From Acidobacterium capsulatum ATCC 51196 (GTDB lineage: Bacteria > Acidobacteriota > Terriglobia > Terriglobales > Acidobacteriaceae): 64,000 bases of DNA. The notes under the pieces were generated by a model, which did no database searches, had not been told where the DNA came from, and saw only the letters and a program-made list of their open reading frames with translations. A program made the translations under genes and the position numbers. The stretch covers positions 3,720,001-3,784,000 of the forward strand of contig NC_012483.1 of assembly GCF_000022565.1 (NCBI RefSeq), read 5' to 3'. This document shows positions 52,238-61,112 of the stretch, piece by piece (position 1 is the first letter of the stretch; the number at the start of each line of letters is the position of its first letter).

Positions 52238-53468
52238 GGGCCACCTCCTCGTAGATATCCAGCGAGCGGAGCTCCACCACGGGCACGGGATGATGCAAGC
52301 CGACGCCGGGACCGGGCGTTAGCTCCGTGGTTGGCGCTGATATCGGAGCCGTTGATCTACGGACCCTGCGCGGCAAGCCGGCATAGTGCGCCGGGTCGAT
52401 GACCGCCTGGCCCTTGCCTGTGGCCATGCGGTGTTCGGCGATCAGGTCCCGCTGATGAAAGATGCGGATGACGCGCACATCCAGAGGTTCCCGTACCGCC
52501 ACGCTCTTGCCGGCATACGCATGCGGCACCGAATAGCGGTTGCCGCGATAACTCAGCAGGCAATCCTTCGCCACCTGGCGATGGCTGAGGTAACTGGTAT
52601 CGTAATCCGGCTGGCCGCCGAGTGGCGTCAACCCTTCTCGCGCAAACCGCTCCAGAGGAACCTCGCGCGTGGTTCCATGCACGCGCCGGTTGGCTTCTTC
52701 GCACCACACCAGCGCTTGATGGTTCAACTCCGGCAGGGAATCGAAGCTCGTCCCCGGCCAGAAACTCGACTTGATGTACCGGATCGTAGACTCAATCTTG
52801 CCCTTCGTCTCCGGCCGGTAAAGATGACAGACCCGCGGCACGAAGCCGTAGTAACTGGCAAAATCCAGCATCTTCGTATGAAAGCGTGGCTGCCCATCGA
52901 TGCGGTCCAGCACCACCGTCTTCATGTTGTCGGTCAGCACCGTCGCTGTGACTCCACCGAAATGCCGGAAGGCATGCACCATGCAGTTGAGAAGTGTCTC
53001 CACATCCTGCCGCTGTGTGAACTCCGCGTACTGCATCCGCGACCAGCCCAGCGTCAGCGCAAATCCGTACAGCCGCCTGCCGCCCCAGTTGCCGAAATGA
53101 CCCCAGTCCATCTGCGCCTGTTCGCCCGGCTCCGTCTCGAAACGCACAAACGCCCGCTCCCGGTCTTCGCTTCGCCACTCCCGCACCGTCGTTTTCACTT
53201 GCGTGTAACAGCCGTCATAGCCTCACTTGCGCATCTCCATAAATAACCGGCTGGCGTTATGCACGCCCTGCTCCCAGCGCTCCCGCAGCCAGGGCCGCCA
53301 GGGATCGATCTTCCAGCTCTTCGGCTTGCGTTCATACGCCCGCGGCGCTTCCCGCAGGTACTTCCGCACCGTCTTGCGGTCGATGCTCAGATGCCGGGCG
53401 ATCTCCGTCACGCTCCAGCCCTCATGATGCAGCTTCTGTATCTCCATGAAATCCTCCAGTCGCAGCAT
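52221..53468 (-). pseudogene. istA: IS21 transposase IstA with in-frame TGA
   Basis: Same layout as the left copy: HTH in the first 81 codons, TGA after RLFMEMRK, then the DDE domain (MDWGHFG, TDNMKT, GKIEST) in the same frame. Because both copies carry the stop at the same place, the mutation predates the duplication or the stop is tolerated. Confidence 0.9.
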
Positions 53469-53560
53469 CCTTCATCCTCCCGGATCAGAATGCCGCCGCT
53501 CGGCCTACACCGGGGATTTTTCAAACGCCACTTTTGAGGATTATTCAGACGGCGCTAACA

Positions 53561-54124
53561 GTCCTCTGGCGTCCAGACGGAATCGTCGGGATATTCGACG
53601 GTCACGCGGTGGGCAGGATCGTACTTGCAGTTGAGGAAGCCGGGGATACGCAACACCCGGTTGCAATCGGTGCAGGCCGGATCACCGCCGAAGGCGTTTG
53701 CGAGCAGCTTGAGCGTCAGTTCCTGCTGCTCGAAGTCAAAGCCCTCGACACGCCAGAGGACTTGATACTTGCCGGATGATGTGGAGAGGATTGCGGTGGC
53801 CGTCGGCACAGCGTCGGAGCCGCGAAGAGCAGCCAGCTTCTGGTCGCCGTCACTGTCCATGTCGAGATAGAGATGGCGGACGCATTCAATGCTCTCTTTG
53901 GTGCGCTTCCTGCTACCGGCGCGGAGCGTATTCATGGCCACGTAGATATTCGCGCCATGCTGGTTCTCGTAGACGAGCCAGGCGAGGTATTTCGGCGAGA
54001 GCGCCTGTTCCAGCCTGACAACCCGCTGCATCACCTTCGCCGGTAATTCGGAGCGCAGGAGCAATGCAATCGTTTCATCAAGCGCGAAGCAACGGGTGAG
54101 AAAGGTTTGTGCGACCTGGTTCAT
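53561..54124 (-). pseudogene. N-terminal half of RepB-like DNA primase, cut by IS21
   Basis: The frame starts at ATG 54124 and runs into IS21 after VWTPED. It shows the primase polymerase core: VRHLYLDMDSDGDQKLAAL with the DxD-type metal ligands and STSSGKYQVLWRVEGF (Ser-Lys-Gln pocket), then CNRVLRIPGFLN with the conserved Arg. About 188 residues are native. The missing half is at 29558-29941. A plasmid or element primase of this type helps replicate the transferred strand. It lies 100 bp after ssb in the same direction. Confidence 0.88.
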
Positions 54125-54224
54125 CGAGGTACCTCCGAAGCGATTGGTGCGAGCGCGATGCTGGGGGATTCACTGCCGAAGAAGTCCGGCTGAACGCCGG
54201 ACTTCCCGGTTACGGAGGAGAAGC

Positions 54225-54599
54225 CTATGCGGCCTCTTCCTCGGGGTTGTCCTCGTCGTCTTCCGCTGCTGCTTTGGCGGCGCGGTCGAGCTTCAGGATG
54301 GAGTTCACCCGGATCTCCCAGATGGTCTGCTCCGAGTTGGTCTTCTTGCTGTCATACTTGCGGCTGCGCAACTCGCCCTCGACCTGGATATGTGCGCCCC
54401 TCGTGAGCGTGGCGGCAAACTCTCCGAGTTTGCCGAAGACAACGCAGCGGTGCCATTCGGTGTGCTCGATGTACTTGCCGTCTTTCTTGTAAGAGGACTT
54501 GGTTGCCAGCGAGAGAGTGGTGAGGCTGCGGTCGTTGTTGGTGTGAACCTCGGCATCGCTGCCAAGGAATCCGATGAGGGTGACTTTGTTCTGGTACAT
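54225..54599 (-). CDS. ssb: single-stranded DNA-binding protein
   Basis: This 124-residue OB-fold protein begins NKVTLIGFLGSDAEV, has the ATKSSYKKDGKYIEHTEWH beta-hairpin region and ends in an acidic tail (DDEDNPEEE). The tail lacks the usual DDIPF ending, as in many plasmid SSBs. It would protect the single strand during transfer. The ATG is preceded by GAGATCAC with weak SD. Confidence 0.9.
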   Translation of the reverse strand: MYQNKVTLIGFLGSDAEVHTNNDRSLTTLSLATKSSYKKDGKYIEHTEWHRCVVFGKLGEFAATLTRGAHIQVEGELRSRKYDSKKTNSEQTIWEIRVNSILKLDRAAKAAAEDDEDNPEEEAA

Positions 54600-55086
54600 G
54601 GTGTGATCTCCGTTTCGTTGAAGTTCCCGTATCCTGCTCGGGTCACCCTTCGCGAAGCGAGCGAGTGGCCCCTGCTCCCAAGGCCGAAGCTATGCATTTA
54701 CGGAGGGTCCGTCGCAGACGGAAACCGTAACCCGCAGGGCGCGGAACGCGAAGCAGAAGAGCGAGCCTGCCGCCGGGCGCAGGATAGGCCCGAAGCGTGA
54801 TCCCGAGCAGAGGACGGGATACGAGGCGGAAGGCACGCATATGCGCCGAAGTCACGGACAAGATTCCGGCGATGACGATTCGCCCTGACCGTTGCCTTCG
54901 ATGGGGTGGCAATGGTCTCTGGAAGCGGCTTTGTCGAGCACTTGCACCGCTGTTTGTCGCGAGCTGGGATTGCCACGCCGGGCGAATTCAGAGACGAGTT
55001 GGGCTGTGCAGCCATAGAGGCAGCAGAGTTGGACATCGGAGTGACCTCGGATTCGGGTTAGAGACTGAAGCTCAGGGGGGTGCTTG
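54600..55086. other. 487-bp gap between ssb and virB11
   Basis: Open frames exist on both strands but are Ser/Arg-rich and lack SD sites, and none shows family similarity. One minus-strand frame (about 55080 to 54852) reads somewhat like protein (TRIRGHSDVQLCCLYGC and SRQTAVQVLDKAAS) but has no ATG. I could not decide if it is a small gene. No strong hairpin was identified. Confidence 0.4.
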
Positions 55087-56055
55087 TCAGGCAGAGGAAG
55101 CGCGATAGACGACCTCCGTCTCAAAGGATTCGCTCTTAAGGTCGTAACCGGAAACCGTAAGCAGTTCCCGGACTCGGCGGCGGCCCCCGGCATCGCGCTC
55201 GCAATGCAGGACGAAATCGACAGCCTTGCCCGTCTGCGAACGCACAAACGCCTGATTGAGATTGGTGCGGGCACTGAGCGCCATGTCGGCCAACCGGTCC
55301 AGCGCATCGAGCGCGGAGTCTGCATGGAGCGTCGAGAGCGTTCCACCGTGGCCTGTATTCATGGCCTGGAGCAGGTCATAGCCGCACTCGTCGCGTATCT
55401 CGCCCATGATGATCCGGTCGGGACGGTGGCGCAGCGCAGCAGCTACGAGCTGGCTGGTCGTGATGGCTACCTGGCCAGGGATAGCATCGACGGCCTCCCA
55501 GCGCACGGCGTTCGGGTGGGCAATCTTCAGCTCTGCGGGCTGCTCGATCACGATGAGCCGCTCCTTGGCTGGGACATGGTCGAGCAGCGCCTTCATCAGC
55601 GTCGTCTTGCCCGATCCCGTACCACCGCTGATGATGCCGTTCCTGCGCTCGTGGATAAGCCCAACGACCGCATCGCGGACCTGCTGCGTCATCGTGCCCG
55701 ATGCCACCAGTACGTCCGAGGAATACCAGCGGTTGAATTTGCGAATGGTCAGCGTCGCCCCATGAATGGAAGACGGAGGACCGACGACCGCCACGCGGGA
55801 GCCGTCCGGCAGGCGGGTGTTGAGGATGGGATTCTGGCTGGTGAGATCCTGCCCGAGGACGCGCGCGACCCGTTCAATCGCGGCCTGCAGGCGGTCGTTG
55901 GTGTATGGCATCGAGAGTGCGACACGCTCGATCCTGCCGCCCCGGTCTGCAAAGACGCCGGTGGTCCCGTTCATCATCAGGTCGGAGATCGACGGGTCGA
56001 GCAGCAGCGCCCGCAACTCCTCGGGAAAGAACGGCAGGATGAGTTCGTAGCTCAC
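55087..56055 (-). CDS. virB11: VirB11/TrbB-type secretion ATPase
   Basis: This 322-residue cytoplasmic hexameric ATPase powers assembly of the conjugation channel. The N-domain is followed by the RecA-like domain with Walker A GGTGSGKTT (about 144), an Asp box around IEQPAELKI, Walker B DRIIMGEIRDECGYDLLQA (about 205) and the His box NTGHGGTLSTLHAD. Length is normal for TrbB. Its ATG overlaps the stop of the virB8 gene by 4 bp. Confidence 0.94.
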   Translation of the reverse strand: MSYELILPFFPEELRALLLDPSISDLMMNGTTGVFADRGGRIERVALSMPYTNDRLQAAIERVARVLGQDLTSQNPILNTRLPDGSRVAVVGPPSSIHGATLTIRKFNRWYSSDVLVASGTMTQQVRDAVVGLIHERRNGIISGGTGSGKTTLMKALLDHVPAKERLIVIEQPAELKIAHPNAVRWEAVDAIPGQVAITTSQLVAAALRHRPDRIIMGEIRDECGYDLLQAMNTGHGGTLSTLHADSALDALDRLADMALSARTNLNQAFVRSQTGKAVDFVLHCERDAGGRRRVRELLTVSGYDLKSESFETEVVYRASSA

Positions 56056-56837
56056 GGCTTCACACTTCCTGCGGAGGGCGCGCTCGTGCCAACCGTAAGC
56101 GGGTCTACCGAGACCTCGTTCTCGTGAAATTGCGTGATGGTCAGGCCCAGCGGATTGATAGTTTCGAACTGCGGGAAGATCTGAGCCTGCCGGCTGACTT
56201 GGGCGGGGTTCAAGTAGTAAGTCACGCTGACCATCCAGTGCTCGGTGCGAGGATGCTGGGAGTGAGTTGGGGAGTAGATACGGTCGAGAGCCACCAGCGC
56301 GGTTCCACGCGCTATCTTCTCGCCCTGCACCTTCTGGACGGACATGGAGGTAATGGTCACATCGCGAACCACAACGTCGCTCTGCTCGATCTCTCCGGAC
56401 ATGACCTTCGAGACAAGGTGGTTCTGGTTGTCCTCTGACATCAGCCGTGAGGCCAGCGATTGGGAAAGGAAGTAGTAGTTCAATGGATACTTGGTGGCGA
56501 TGGTGTCGGGATGGATCGTATAGCGGTAGTCGGCCCAGTCGGTAAGATACGTCCGCACCTCCCCATCGCGCGGCGTGAAGTCGAGGTCACTGTACTGGAT
56601 GGCCTGGGCGCGGCCCATGGCATTAATGCGGATGTAGCGATCGACGACCGGGCGGGTGGCGAGCGAGAAGTTGAGCCACATAGAACCGCACAGCAGCACG
56701 GTTCCGCAGCCGAGGATGAGGCGATAGGCTTTCCGCTCCGCGTAATGCGAGGCGTAGACCTCGTTGCCGACCTGGTCGGTCAGGAGCGCTTGCGCTGGAG
56801 TCAGGGATTCTTCAACGGGTGCTGTGTGCGTGGACAT
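56052..56837 (-). CDS. virB8: VirB8/TrbF-like channel protein
   Basis: About 261 residues from ATG 56837. A short cytosolic N-terminus is followed by a single membrane helix (about 42-62, LILGCGTVLLCGSMWLNFSL). The periplasmic domain has the VirB8 beta-sheet pattern (YFLSQSLASRLMSEDNQ, then EHWMVSVTYYLNP). VirB8 bridges the inner-membrane and outer-membrane parts of the channel. The end overlaps virB11; the start overlaps the small membrane gene by 26 bp. Confidence 0.85.
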   Translation of the reverse strand: MSTHTAPVEESLTPAQALLTDQVGNEVYASHYAERKAYRLILGCGTVLLCGSMWLNFSLATRPVVDRYIRINAMGRAQAIQYSDLDFTPRDGEVRTYLTDWADYRYTIHPDTIATKYPLNYYFLSQSLASRLMSEDNQNHLVSKVMSGEIEQSDVVVRDVTITSMSVQKVQGEKIARGTALVALDRIYSPTHSQHPRTEHWMVSVTYYLNPAQVSRQAQIFPQFETINPLGLTITQFHENEVSVDPLTVGTSAPSAGSVKP

Positions 56838-57009
56838 GGGGAGCCTGATTCCTTTCCGAGACGGCATGGAAGACGACATAGACATAGATCAAACCAGCGA
56901 TCAATACTCCTGCGAAGAACAGGATTACGATCGGCTTCCAAAGCCGCCGCGCGGCCTTTGTCTTTCCGATTGCACTTCCTGCTCCTAGAGCGACTAGAAA
57001 GTTCCACAT
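56812..57009 (-). CDS. small single-pass membrane protein in T4SS operon
   Basis: A 65-residue protein between virB6 and virB8. It starts 3 bp after virB6 ends and runs into the virB8 start. It opens MWNFLVALGAGSAIGKTKAARR and then has one strong membrane helix (IVILFFAGVLIAGLIYVYVV, about 27-46). It is too short for a known VirB component. It may be a surface-exclusion or channel-stabilising peptide. Function is not known. Confidence 0.65.
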   Translation of the reverse strand: MWNFLVALGAGSAIGKTKAARRLWKPIVILFFAGVLIAGLIYVYVVFHAVSERNQAPHVHAHSTR

Positions 57010-57011
57010 CG

Positions 57012-57926
57012 TTAAGCACCTCCACTTTTCAAAGCAGCCAAACTTCCTACAACACCTGGAGCGGCTGAAGTCAGTCCAGCAGCCCCGCCGAAAATCGCCT
57101 GCGTCATGCTGGGAATGAACAGCATGTTCACGATGAAGGCGATGAACACCATGATGCAGGGAATGAGGTTGGCAAGCCACATCGCAATCGAATAATTTCC
57201 GTTGAAGGTCTGCTGAAGAAATGTGTTCATGAATCCGGCCCACACGAAGATGAAAGCGGCGGCCACGGCGCGGATCATCGCGAAGCTGACCAGCACGTCG
57301 AGGAAGTGAAAGAACTTGGCACGGAAGGTCTGAGTCATGAGCAGTGGAATGAATACAGGCCCGAAGAGCGCCGTCACGCCGTAGAGGATGAAGGCGCTGC
57401 AATTGATGACAAAGAGAATCGCAGACGCAATGCCAAGCAATCCCTGCACCACGAAATAGCAGAGGATCTCAACGGGAGCCATGATCGACGGCATGGGGGT
57501 GTTGTCGCCTGCCGTCTTCAGCAACATGAGCAGATGATTGAGTGAGTTCTGATCGAAGACGGCGACCATCGCCTGCGCGATGTAGCTGAAGAAGTGATTG
57601 ATGCCGAAGCTCGCGCCCGGAAACGGGTTGACCCAGTAGTTTTCGAGCAGGCAGCAAAGAATGAGACGCAACAGGAAGTTGGTAAGATCGCCCGCCCGTA
57701 CCGGATGGGTATGAAAGCGCAACGTCATCCCCGAGGTGTTCCAGTTGATGACCATGCTGATGAGAGTGAAGAGTGCAATGCAACTGAGTTCCGTCAGGCC
57801 GAACTGCGTCAGCGCCCCGCCATTCTGCGTGGTGAGGTTGGTCAAATTGTTGGTGAACTGGTAGAGCCAGTCCACGCCGGAACTTGCGGTCGGTAATGTC
57901 TGAGCCAATAAATCTGCGGAAACCAT
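57012..57926 (-). CDS. virB6: VirB6/TrbL-like polytopic inner-membrane protein
   Basis: This 304-residue protein has about five to six membrane helices (FGLTELSCIALFTLISMVIN, LRLILCCLLENYWV, then helices around ILFVINCSAFILYGVTALFG and AAFIFVWAGFMNTF). A central Asn/Gln-rich loop and a Gly/Ala-rich C-terminus (FGGAAGLTSAAPGVVG) are usual for TrbL. It forms the inner-membrane pore. It lies between a small membrane gene on each side. Confidence 0.88.
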   Translation of the reverse strand: MVSADLLAQTLPTASSGVDWLYQFTNNLTNLTTQNGGALTQFGLTELSCIALFTLISMVINWNTSGMTLRFHTHPVRAGDLTNFLLRLILCCLLENYWVNPFPGASFGINHFFSYIAQAMVAVFDQNSLNHLLMLLKTAGDNTPMPSIMAPVEILCYFVVQGLLGIASAILFVINCSAFILYGVTALFGPVFIPLLMTQTFRAKFFHFLDVLVSFAMIRAVAAAFIFVWAGFMNTFLQQTFNGNYSIAMWLANLIPCIMVFIAFIVNMLFIPSMTQAIFGGAAGLTSAAPGVVGSLAALKSGGA

Positions 57927-57947
57927 GTAGCGACTCTCTGGTTGACA

Positions 57948-58169
57948 TCAAGGGTTGGACTTCTGCCAGGTCTTGCTCTCATGCGCGGCGGCGGAGTTGT
58001 GCTTTCGCTTGTCCTGCTCCACCTGCTGCCGGAACCGCTGATACTGTTGCTGTTCCCGTAGAACCGCTGCTTTCGCAACGGTGTGCCTGTGGTAGGCAAC
58101 GGCGCCGGCGATCAGGATCAGGACGGCGAGGATGGCGAGCAACAGCTTGAATTGAATGGTCTTCAGCAT
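57948..58169 (-). CDS. small membrane-anchored protein in T4SS operon
   Basis: A 73-residue protein that starts after GGGAGAAACG, 11 bp after the VirB5-like gene. It has an N-terminal membrane helix (FKLLLAILAVLILIAGAVAY) and a Gln/Lys-rich coiled tail. The position between trbJ and trbL corresponds to the entry-exclusion gene trbK of Trb systems, though no lipobox is visible. Function is inferred from position. Confidence 0.6.
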   Translation of the reverse strand: MLKTIQFKLLLAILAVLILIAGAVAYHRHTVAKAAVLREQQQYQRFRQQVEQDKRKHNSAAAHESKTWQKSNP

Positions 58170-58180
58170 CGTTTCTCCCT

Positions 58181-58966
58181 TCATGGCAGGTAGGTATCCC
58201 AGGTGTTGCCTTCGTTGGCTGCGCTGGCGTCGTCGGCGGTACGCTGCTCGGCAACGAATGCGGCTGTATTCAAATCGATAGCGGCGGCGTCCCTCTGGCG
58301 CATGTTGGCGATCGTCATCTCCGATGCCAGGCATGCCTGCAATACGCCCTGCGATTGCATCTCGGACATTTTCTGGGCCTGGGCTGCATTGAGGAGATTC
58401 AACTGCTCGACTTCGCTATTGGTGGCTGTGCCGCCGTCGAGTTGTTCTGCAGTGAGGCTGCTGTTGGCCGCTGCGTCCTGCTCCCGGGCGGCGCGGTATT
58501 GCCCCACGGCAGTCAGACAGTCAGGCGAAACCGAATCGGATGCTTCGATCAAGGCCAGCTCCGAGCGCGGGGCGGAGCCGGCCGCCTGCGCGGCCAGATA
58601 CGTATCGGTGGTGTCGTCTACCGGAACCGTGGCCGCGGTCCATGCCGTGCTCGATGCGGCGGGAGAGTTGGTGTTGAGCGCGGTCGTCATGCCTTCTGTC
58701 TCCCCAAAGAGATCCCGCACATTGGCCTGCTTCATCTCTGTCAGCGCCGTCTGCCATTGCTGCTTGAAGGAAAAGTGCTCGATATTGTTCTTCAGCATCC
58801 GGTACTGTGTTTCCATCGTGGTGAGCTGCGAGACCAGGTTGGCGTAGCTGGTCGGGTCAAAGACGATATCGCCAATGCCAAAGAGCGCAAAGCTGGGCGT
58901 TGCGGTCAGCAAGAGCAAACCTCCCGCGATGGCGTACCAGTGACGTTTCTTCAGGCTGACCTTCAT
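58181..58966 (-). CDS. trbJ: VirB5/TrbJ-like pilus component
   Basis: This 261-residue exported protein has a signal peptide (KKRHWYAIAGGLLLLTATPSFA). The TrbJ hallmark FGIGDIVFDPTSYANLVSQL follows directly. A long helical coil with MLKNNIEHFSF continues through to the C-terminus. It has conserved Cys residues (DCLTA and QACLA). In Trb/VirB systems this protein caps the pilus tip or aids mating-pair contact. Confidence 0.9.
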   Translation of the reverse strand: MKVSLKKRHWYAIAGGLLLLTATPSFALFGIGDIVFDPTSYANLVSQLTTMETQYRMLKNNIEHFSFKQQWQTALTEMKQANVRDLFGETEGMTTALNTNSPAASSTAWTAATVPVDDTTDTYLAAQAAGSAPRSELALIEASDSVSPDCLTAVGQYRAAREQDAAANSSLTAEQLDGGTATNSEVEQLNLLNAAQAQKMSEMQSQGVLQACLASEMTIANMRQRDAAAIDLNTAAFVAEQRTADDASAANEGNTWDTYLP

Positions 58967-58980
58967 AGCTCCTCCTCGGG

Positions 58981-60252
58981 TTAGAGATTGGGGTTGACGC
59001 GATGTTCCGCGTAGGACGGGACAAGAATGTCGTGGCTGACGTAGATGCGGGCGCGCGAGCCTTCCTTGAGCGTGATGACCGGCAAGCGGTCCAGAAAGTG
59101 ATTGAGCACCTGTTCGCCTTCGGCGGCGGACTGCTCGGAGATGCCGTTGCGAATCTGAGTCGAGGGATCGAGGATCGTGCCGTTATTACCGATCTGTGCG
59201 AGTCCGCCCAGACCGCCAATCGCGGCGGCGGCGGCGAAGGCCTGAAAGTATCCGTGGTGAACTTTGGTGGCGAGGCCGGTCGTACCGATCTGGTCGAGGC
59301 CGACGTAGTTGTCGAGGCTGAGAGAAAATCCATCGGGACAAATGGCACGGTGGAAGACCACGAAGAGCTTGCGCTGCTGGGCATTACCGACGCTCTGGAC
59401 CGTGCCGATCAGGCGGGTTCCTTGCGGCAAGAGCAGATGCTGATGATTGTGCGAGTAGTAGTCCGTGGTCAGCATGACCAAGACCGGGCCGCTGAAGCCG
59501 CCGTCGATGTGATTGGTGACGACACCCTCCAGAATCGTGCCCTCGAAGATGCGATAGAGCTTCCCCTGGTAGTGATCGAAGTTGTAGGGTGCCATTGCGC
59601 TGGCGGCGTTGCCGGTGTTCTTCTTGTGAAAGGAAGTGGGCTGCACAGCGGATGACTTTGTTGTTCCCGTGTTTTTTACGGATTCAGGAACTTCGGGCTG
59701 TACGTTTTCCGAGGATGGAGCTTTCTGCTCAAAATCAATGGCTTCGGTGTCGCTGTCGATGGCTTGCTGGTGCTCCCTCTGCTTTGCTAAGACCCGCTGC
59801 TTCGCCTCCGCTCGTGCTTGGGAAGCCTCGGATGTGATCACCGGAGCGTTGGGGCTGCTGCCATAAATGGCCGCGCGCTGTTCGGCGGTCATCGGCGGCA
59901 CATTATTCCCTTCGGGGCCGGGCTGGGCTTCCGCCGATTGCAATTCTTGTTTCGCCTGGGCCAGCTCTTGCCGATACTGCCGCTGCTGGGTGTCACGCTT
60001 GGCCTGCAACTGTTGCTGCGTCTCGAAGCTGCTGACTTCCTGCGCGTTCGGCGCTGCCGGGCGCATGGCGGGCACGGTTCCTGGCGGTGCGGCCTTCCGG
60101 TTTCCATGTAGCAGACTGGTCAGGTTAGCGATACCGATCAGCGCCACGATCACGACCAGCGCAATCACTACAGGCATTGTCTTTCGCACGGGCAGCTTGG
60201 CCACTGGCTGCTCGGGAACCGTTGCAGGCGTGTTTTCATTCGGCTCGGACAT
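58981..60252 (-). CDS. virB10: VirB10/TrbI-like channel scaffold
   Basis: The 423-residue protein spans the envelope. It has a short cytosolic N-terminus, one membrane helix (about 26-50, PVVIALVVIVALIGIANLTSL), a long Gln/Pro-rich periplasmic linker (about 55-220) and the VirB10 beta-barrel domain (LYRIFEGTILEGVVTNHIDG, then LLPQGTRLIGTVQSVG) ending with the AFAAAAAIGGLGGLAQIG antenna region. It links inner-membrane ATPases to the outer-membrane pore. It overlaps no gene; 3 bp separate it from virB9. Confidence 0.93.
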   Translation of the reverse strand: MSEPNENTPATVPEQPVAKLPVRKTMPVVIALVVIVALIGIANLTSLLHGNRKAAPPGTVPAMRPAAPNAQEVSSFETQQQLQAKRDTQQRQYRQELAQAKQELQSAEAQPGPEGNNVPPMTAEQRAAIYGSSPNAPVITSEASQARAEAKQRVLAKQREHQQAIDSDTEAIDFEQKAPSSENVQPEVPESVKNTGTTKSSAVQPTSFHKKNTGNAASAMAPYNFDHYQGKLYRIFEGTILEGVVTNHIDGGFSGPVLVMLTTDYYSHNHQHLLLPQGTRLIGTVQSVGNAQQRKLFVVFHRAICPDGFSLSLDNYVGLDQIGTTGLATKVHHGYFQAFAAAAAIGGLGGLAQIGNNGTILDPSTQIRNGISEQSAAEGEQVLNHFLDRLPVITLKEGSRARIYVSHDILVPSYAEHRVNPNL

Positions 60253-60254
60253 GA

Positions 60255-61088
60255 CTAGCGGCTCCCATCCGTGCGGTGGAACTCCACCTTCTGCTTGCCG
60301 ATGATGAGATAGCCGCGAGCCAGTTCCTTCGGAACGGTGTACAGGCCGTCGTTGAAGTCGTAATTGATCAGCGAAGGCTTTCCGGCCTTGACTTCATAGA
60401 GCGCCGGCGTCTCTTCAAAATCGCCGCGCAGGTAAGTAAATTTGCTGTCATGCCAGATTTCGTGAAGGCCCAGAGCATTGCCCTTGGATTTGTTCCAAGT
60501 GAAGTCAAAGCGCAGCGTGCCGGGATATTGACTGCGGAATTCCTCCGCTTTCGCCCGTTCCTTCCGAATGGCGGCGGCTTCCGTGGCCTCCGCGGACTTT
60601 AACTCTTCTTTTTCAGCTTTTAGCTCAGCCGCAGGCACAAATATTGGCAACTCAATGAGCCGGGCCTTCGCGGCCTTATCGCCCGGCTCCAGGAAAACCT
60701 TGGAATCAAAATGCGGGTCGGTCTCCCCGGAGACCTCGCGCAACTCCAGCGTGTACTCGTTGCCGTGGTCCGAAATAATGTGAATATCGGTTTCGGCCCC
60801 CGCGGTCTTGGGCTTGACACTGAGAAAGCGGCTGGCGACGTGCCCGCCGTCGATGACCCAATCGACCGTGTCGCCTGCAAAGACGTTGGCGACCTTTTCC
60901 TGCGGGGGCAGGATCAGCAACGTCGATTGAAGCAGGGCGGTATCGATGACCGGCGGCGCTGCCGTCGCAGTCACGATGACCGTGCGCGGCGGATTGGGCT
61001 GCGGTTGTGGAGGGTGAGTCGCGGCCCGTGACGAAGCACAGGCAAAGGTGAGGGACAGAATGACGGCAACGGGAATGAGCGGTTTCAT
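60255..61088 (-). CDS. virB9: VirB9/TrbG-like outer-membrane core protein
   Basis: This 277-residue exported protein has a signal peptide (LIPVAVILSLTFACASSRA). The N-domain (FAGDTVDWVIDGGHVASRFL, then TDIHIISDHGNEYTLELRE) matches VirB9/TrbG. A Lys/Glu-rich linker and the C-domain (LPEIW-like GLHEIWHDSKFTYLRGDFEE, then LYTVPKELARGYLIIGKQK) complete it. The C-domain forms part of the outer-membrane complex with VirB10. It lies 24 bp after virB4. Confidence 0.9.
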   Translation of the reverse strand: MKPLIPVAVILSLTFACASSRAATHPPQPQPNPPRTVIVTATAAPPVIDTALLQSTLLILPPQEKVANVFAGDTVDWVIDGGHVASRFLSVKPKTAGAETDIHIISDHGNEYTLELREVSGETDPHFDSKVFLEPGDKAAKARLIELPIFVPAAELKAEKEELKSAEATEAAAIRKERAKAEEFRSQYPGTLRFDFTWNKSKGNALGLHEIWHDSKFTYLRGDFEETPALYEVKAGKPSLINYDFNDGLYTVPKELARGYLIIGKQKVEFHRTDGSR

Positions 61089-61112
61089 GGATCAGTCCTT
61101 TCGTGGGGATGA

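Larger units (their letters stand above)
51309..53560 (-). mobile_element. IS21-family insertion sequence, right copy
   Basis: The copy is 2252 bp with the same ends and the same encoded proteins as 27306-29557, in inverted orientation. Outside its right end are GTCCTC (53561-53566), which is the inverse of GAGGAC beside the inner end of the left copy (29558-29563). Its left flank is GCCTC. The flanks show that the two copies share one target duplication across a 22-kb inversion. Confidence 0.95.

Noticed and set aside
54698-55036. 112-residue minus-strand frame before ssb
   Set aside because: Ser/Arg-rich, no ribosome site, no similarity; listed only as an undecided gap.
55084-56127. 347-residue plus-strand open frame
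   Set aside because: Antisense to virB11, which carries complete ATPase motifs.
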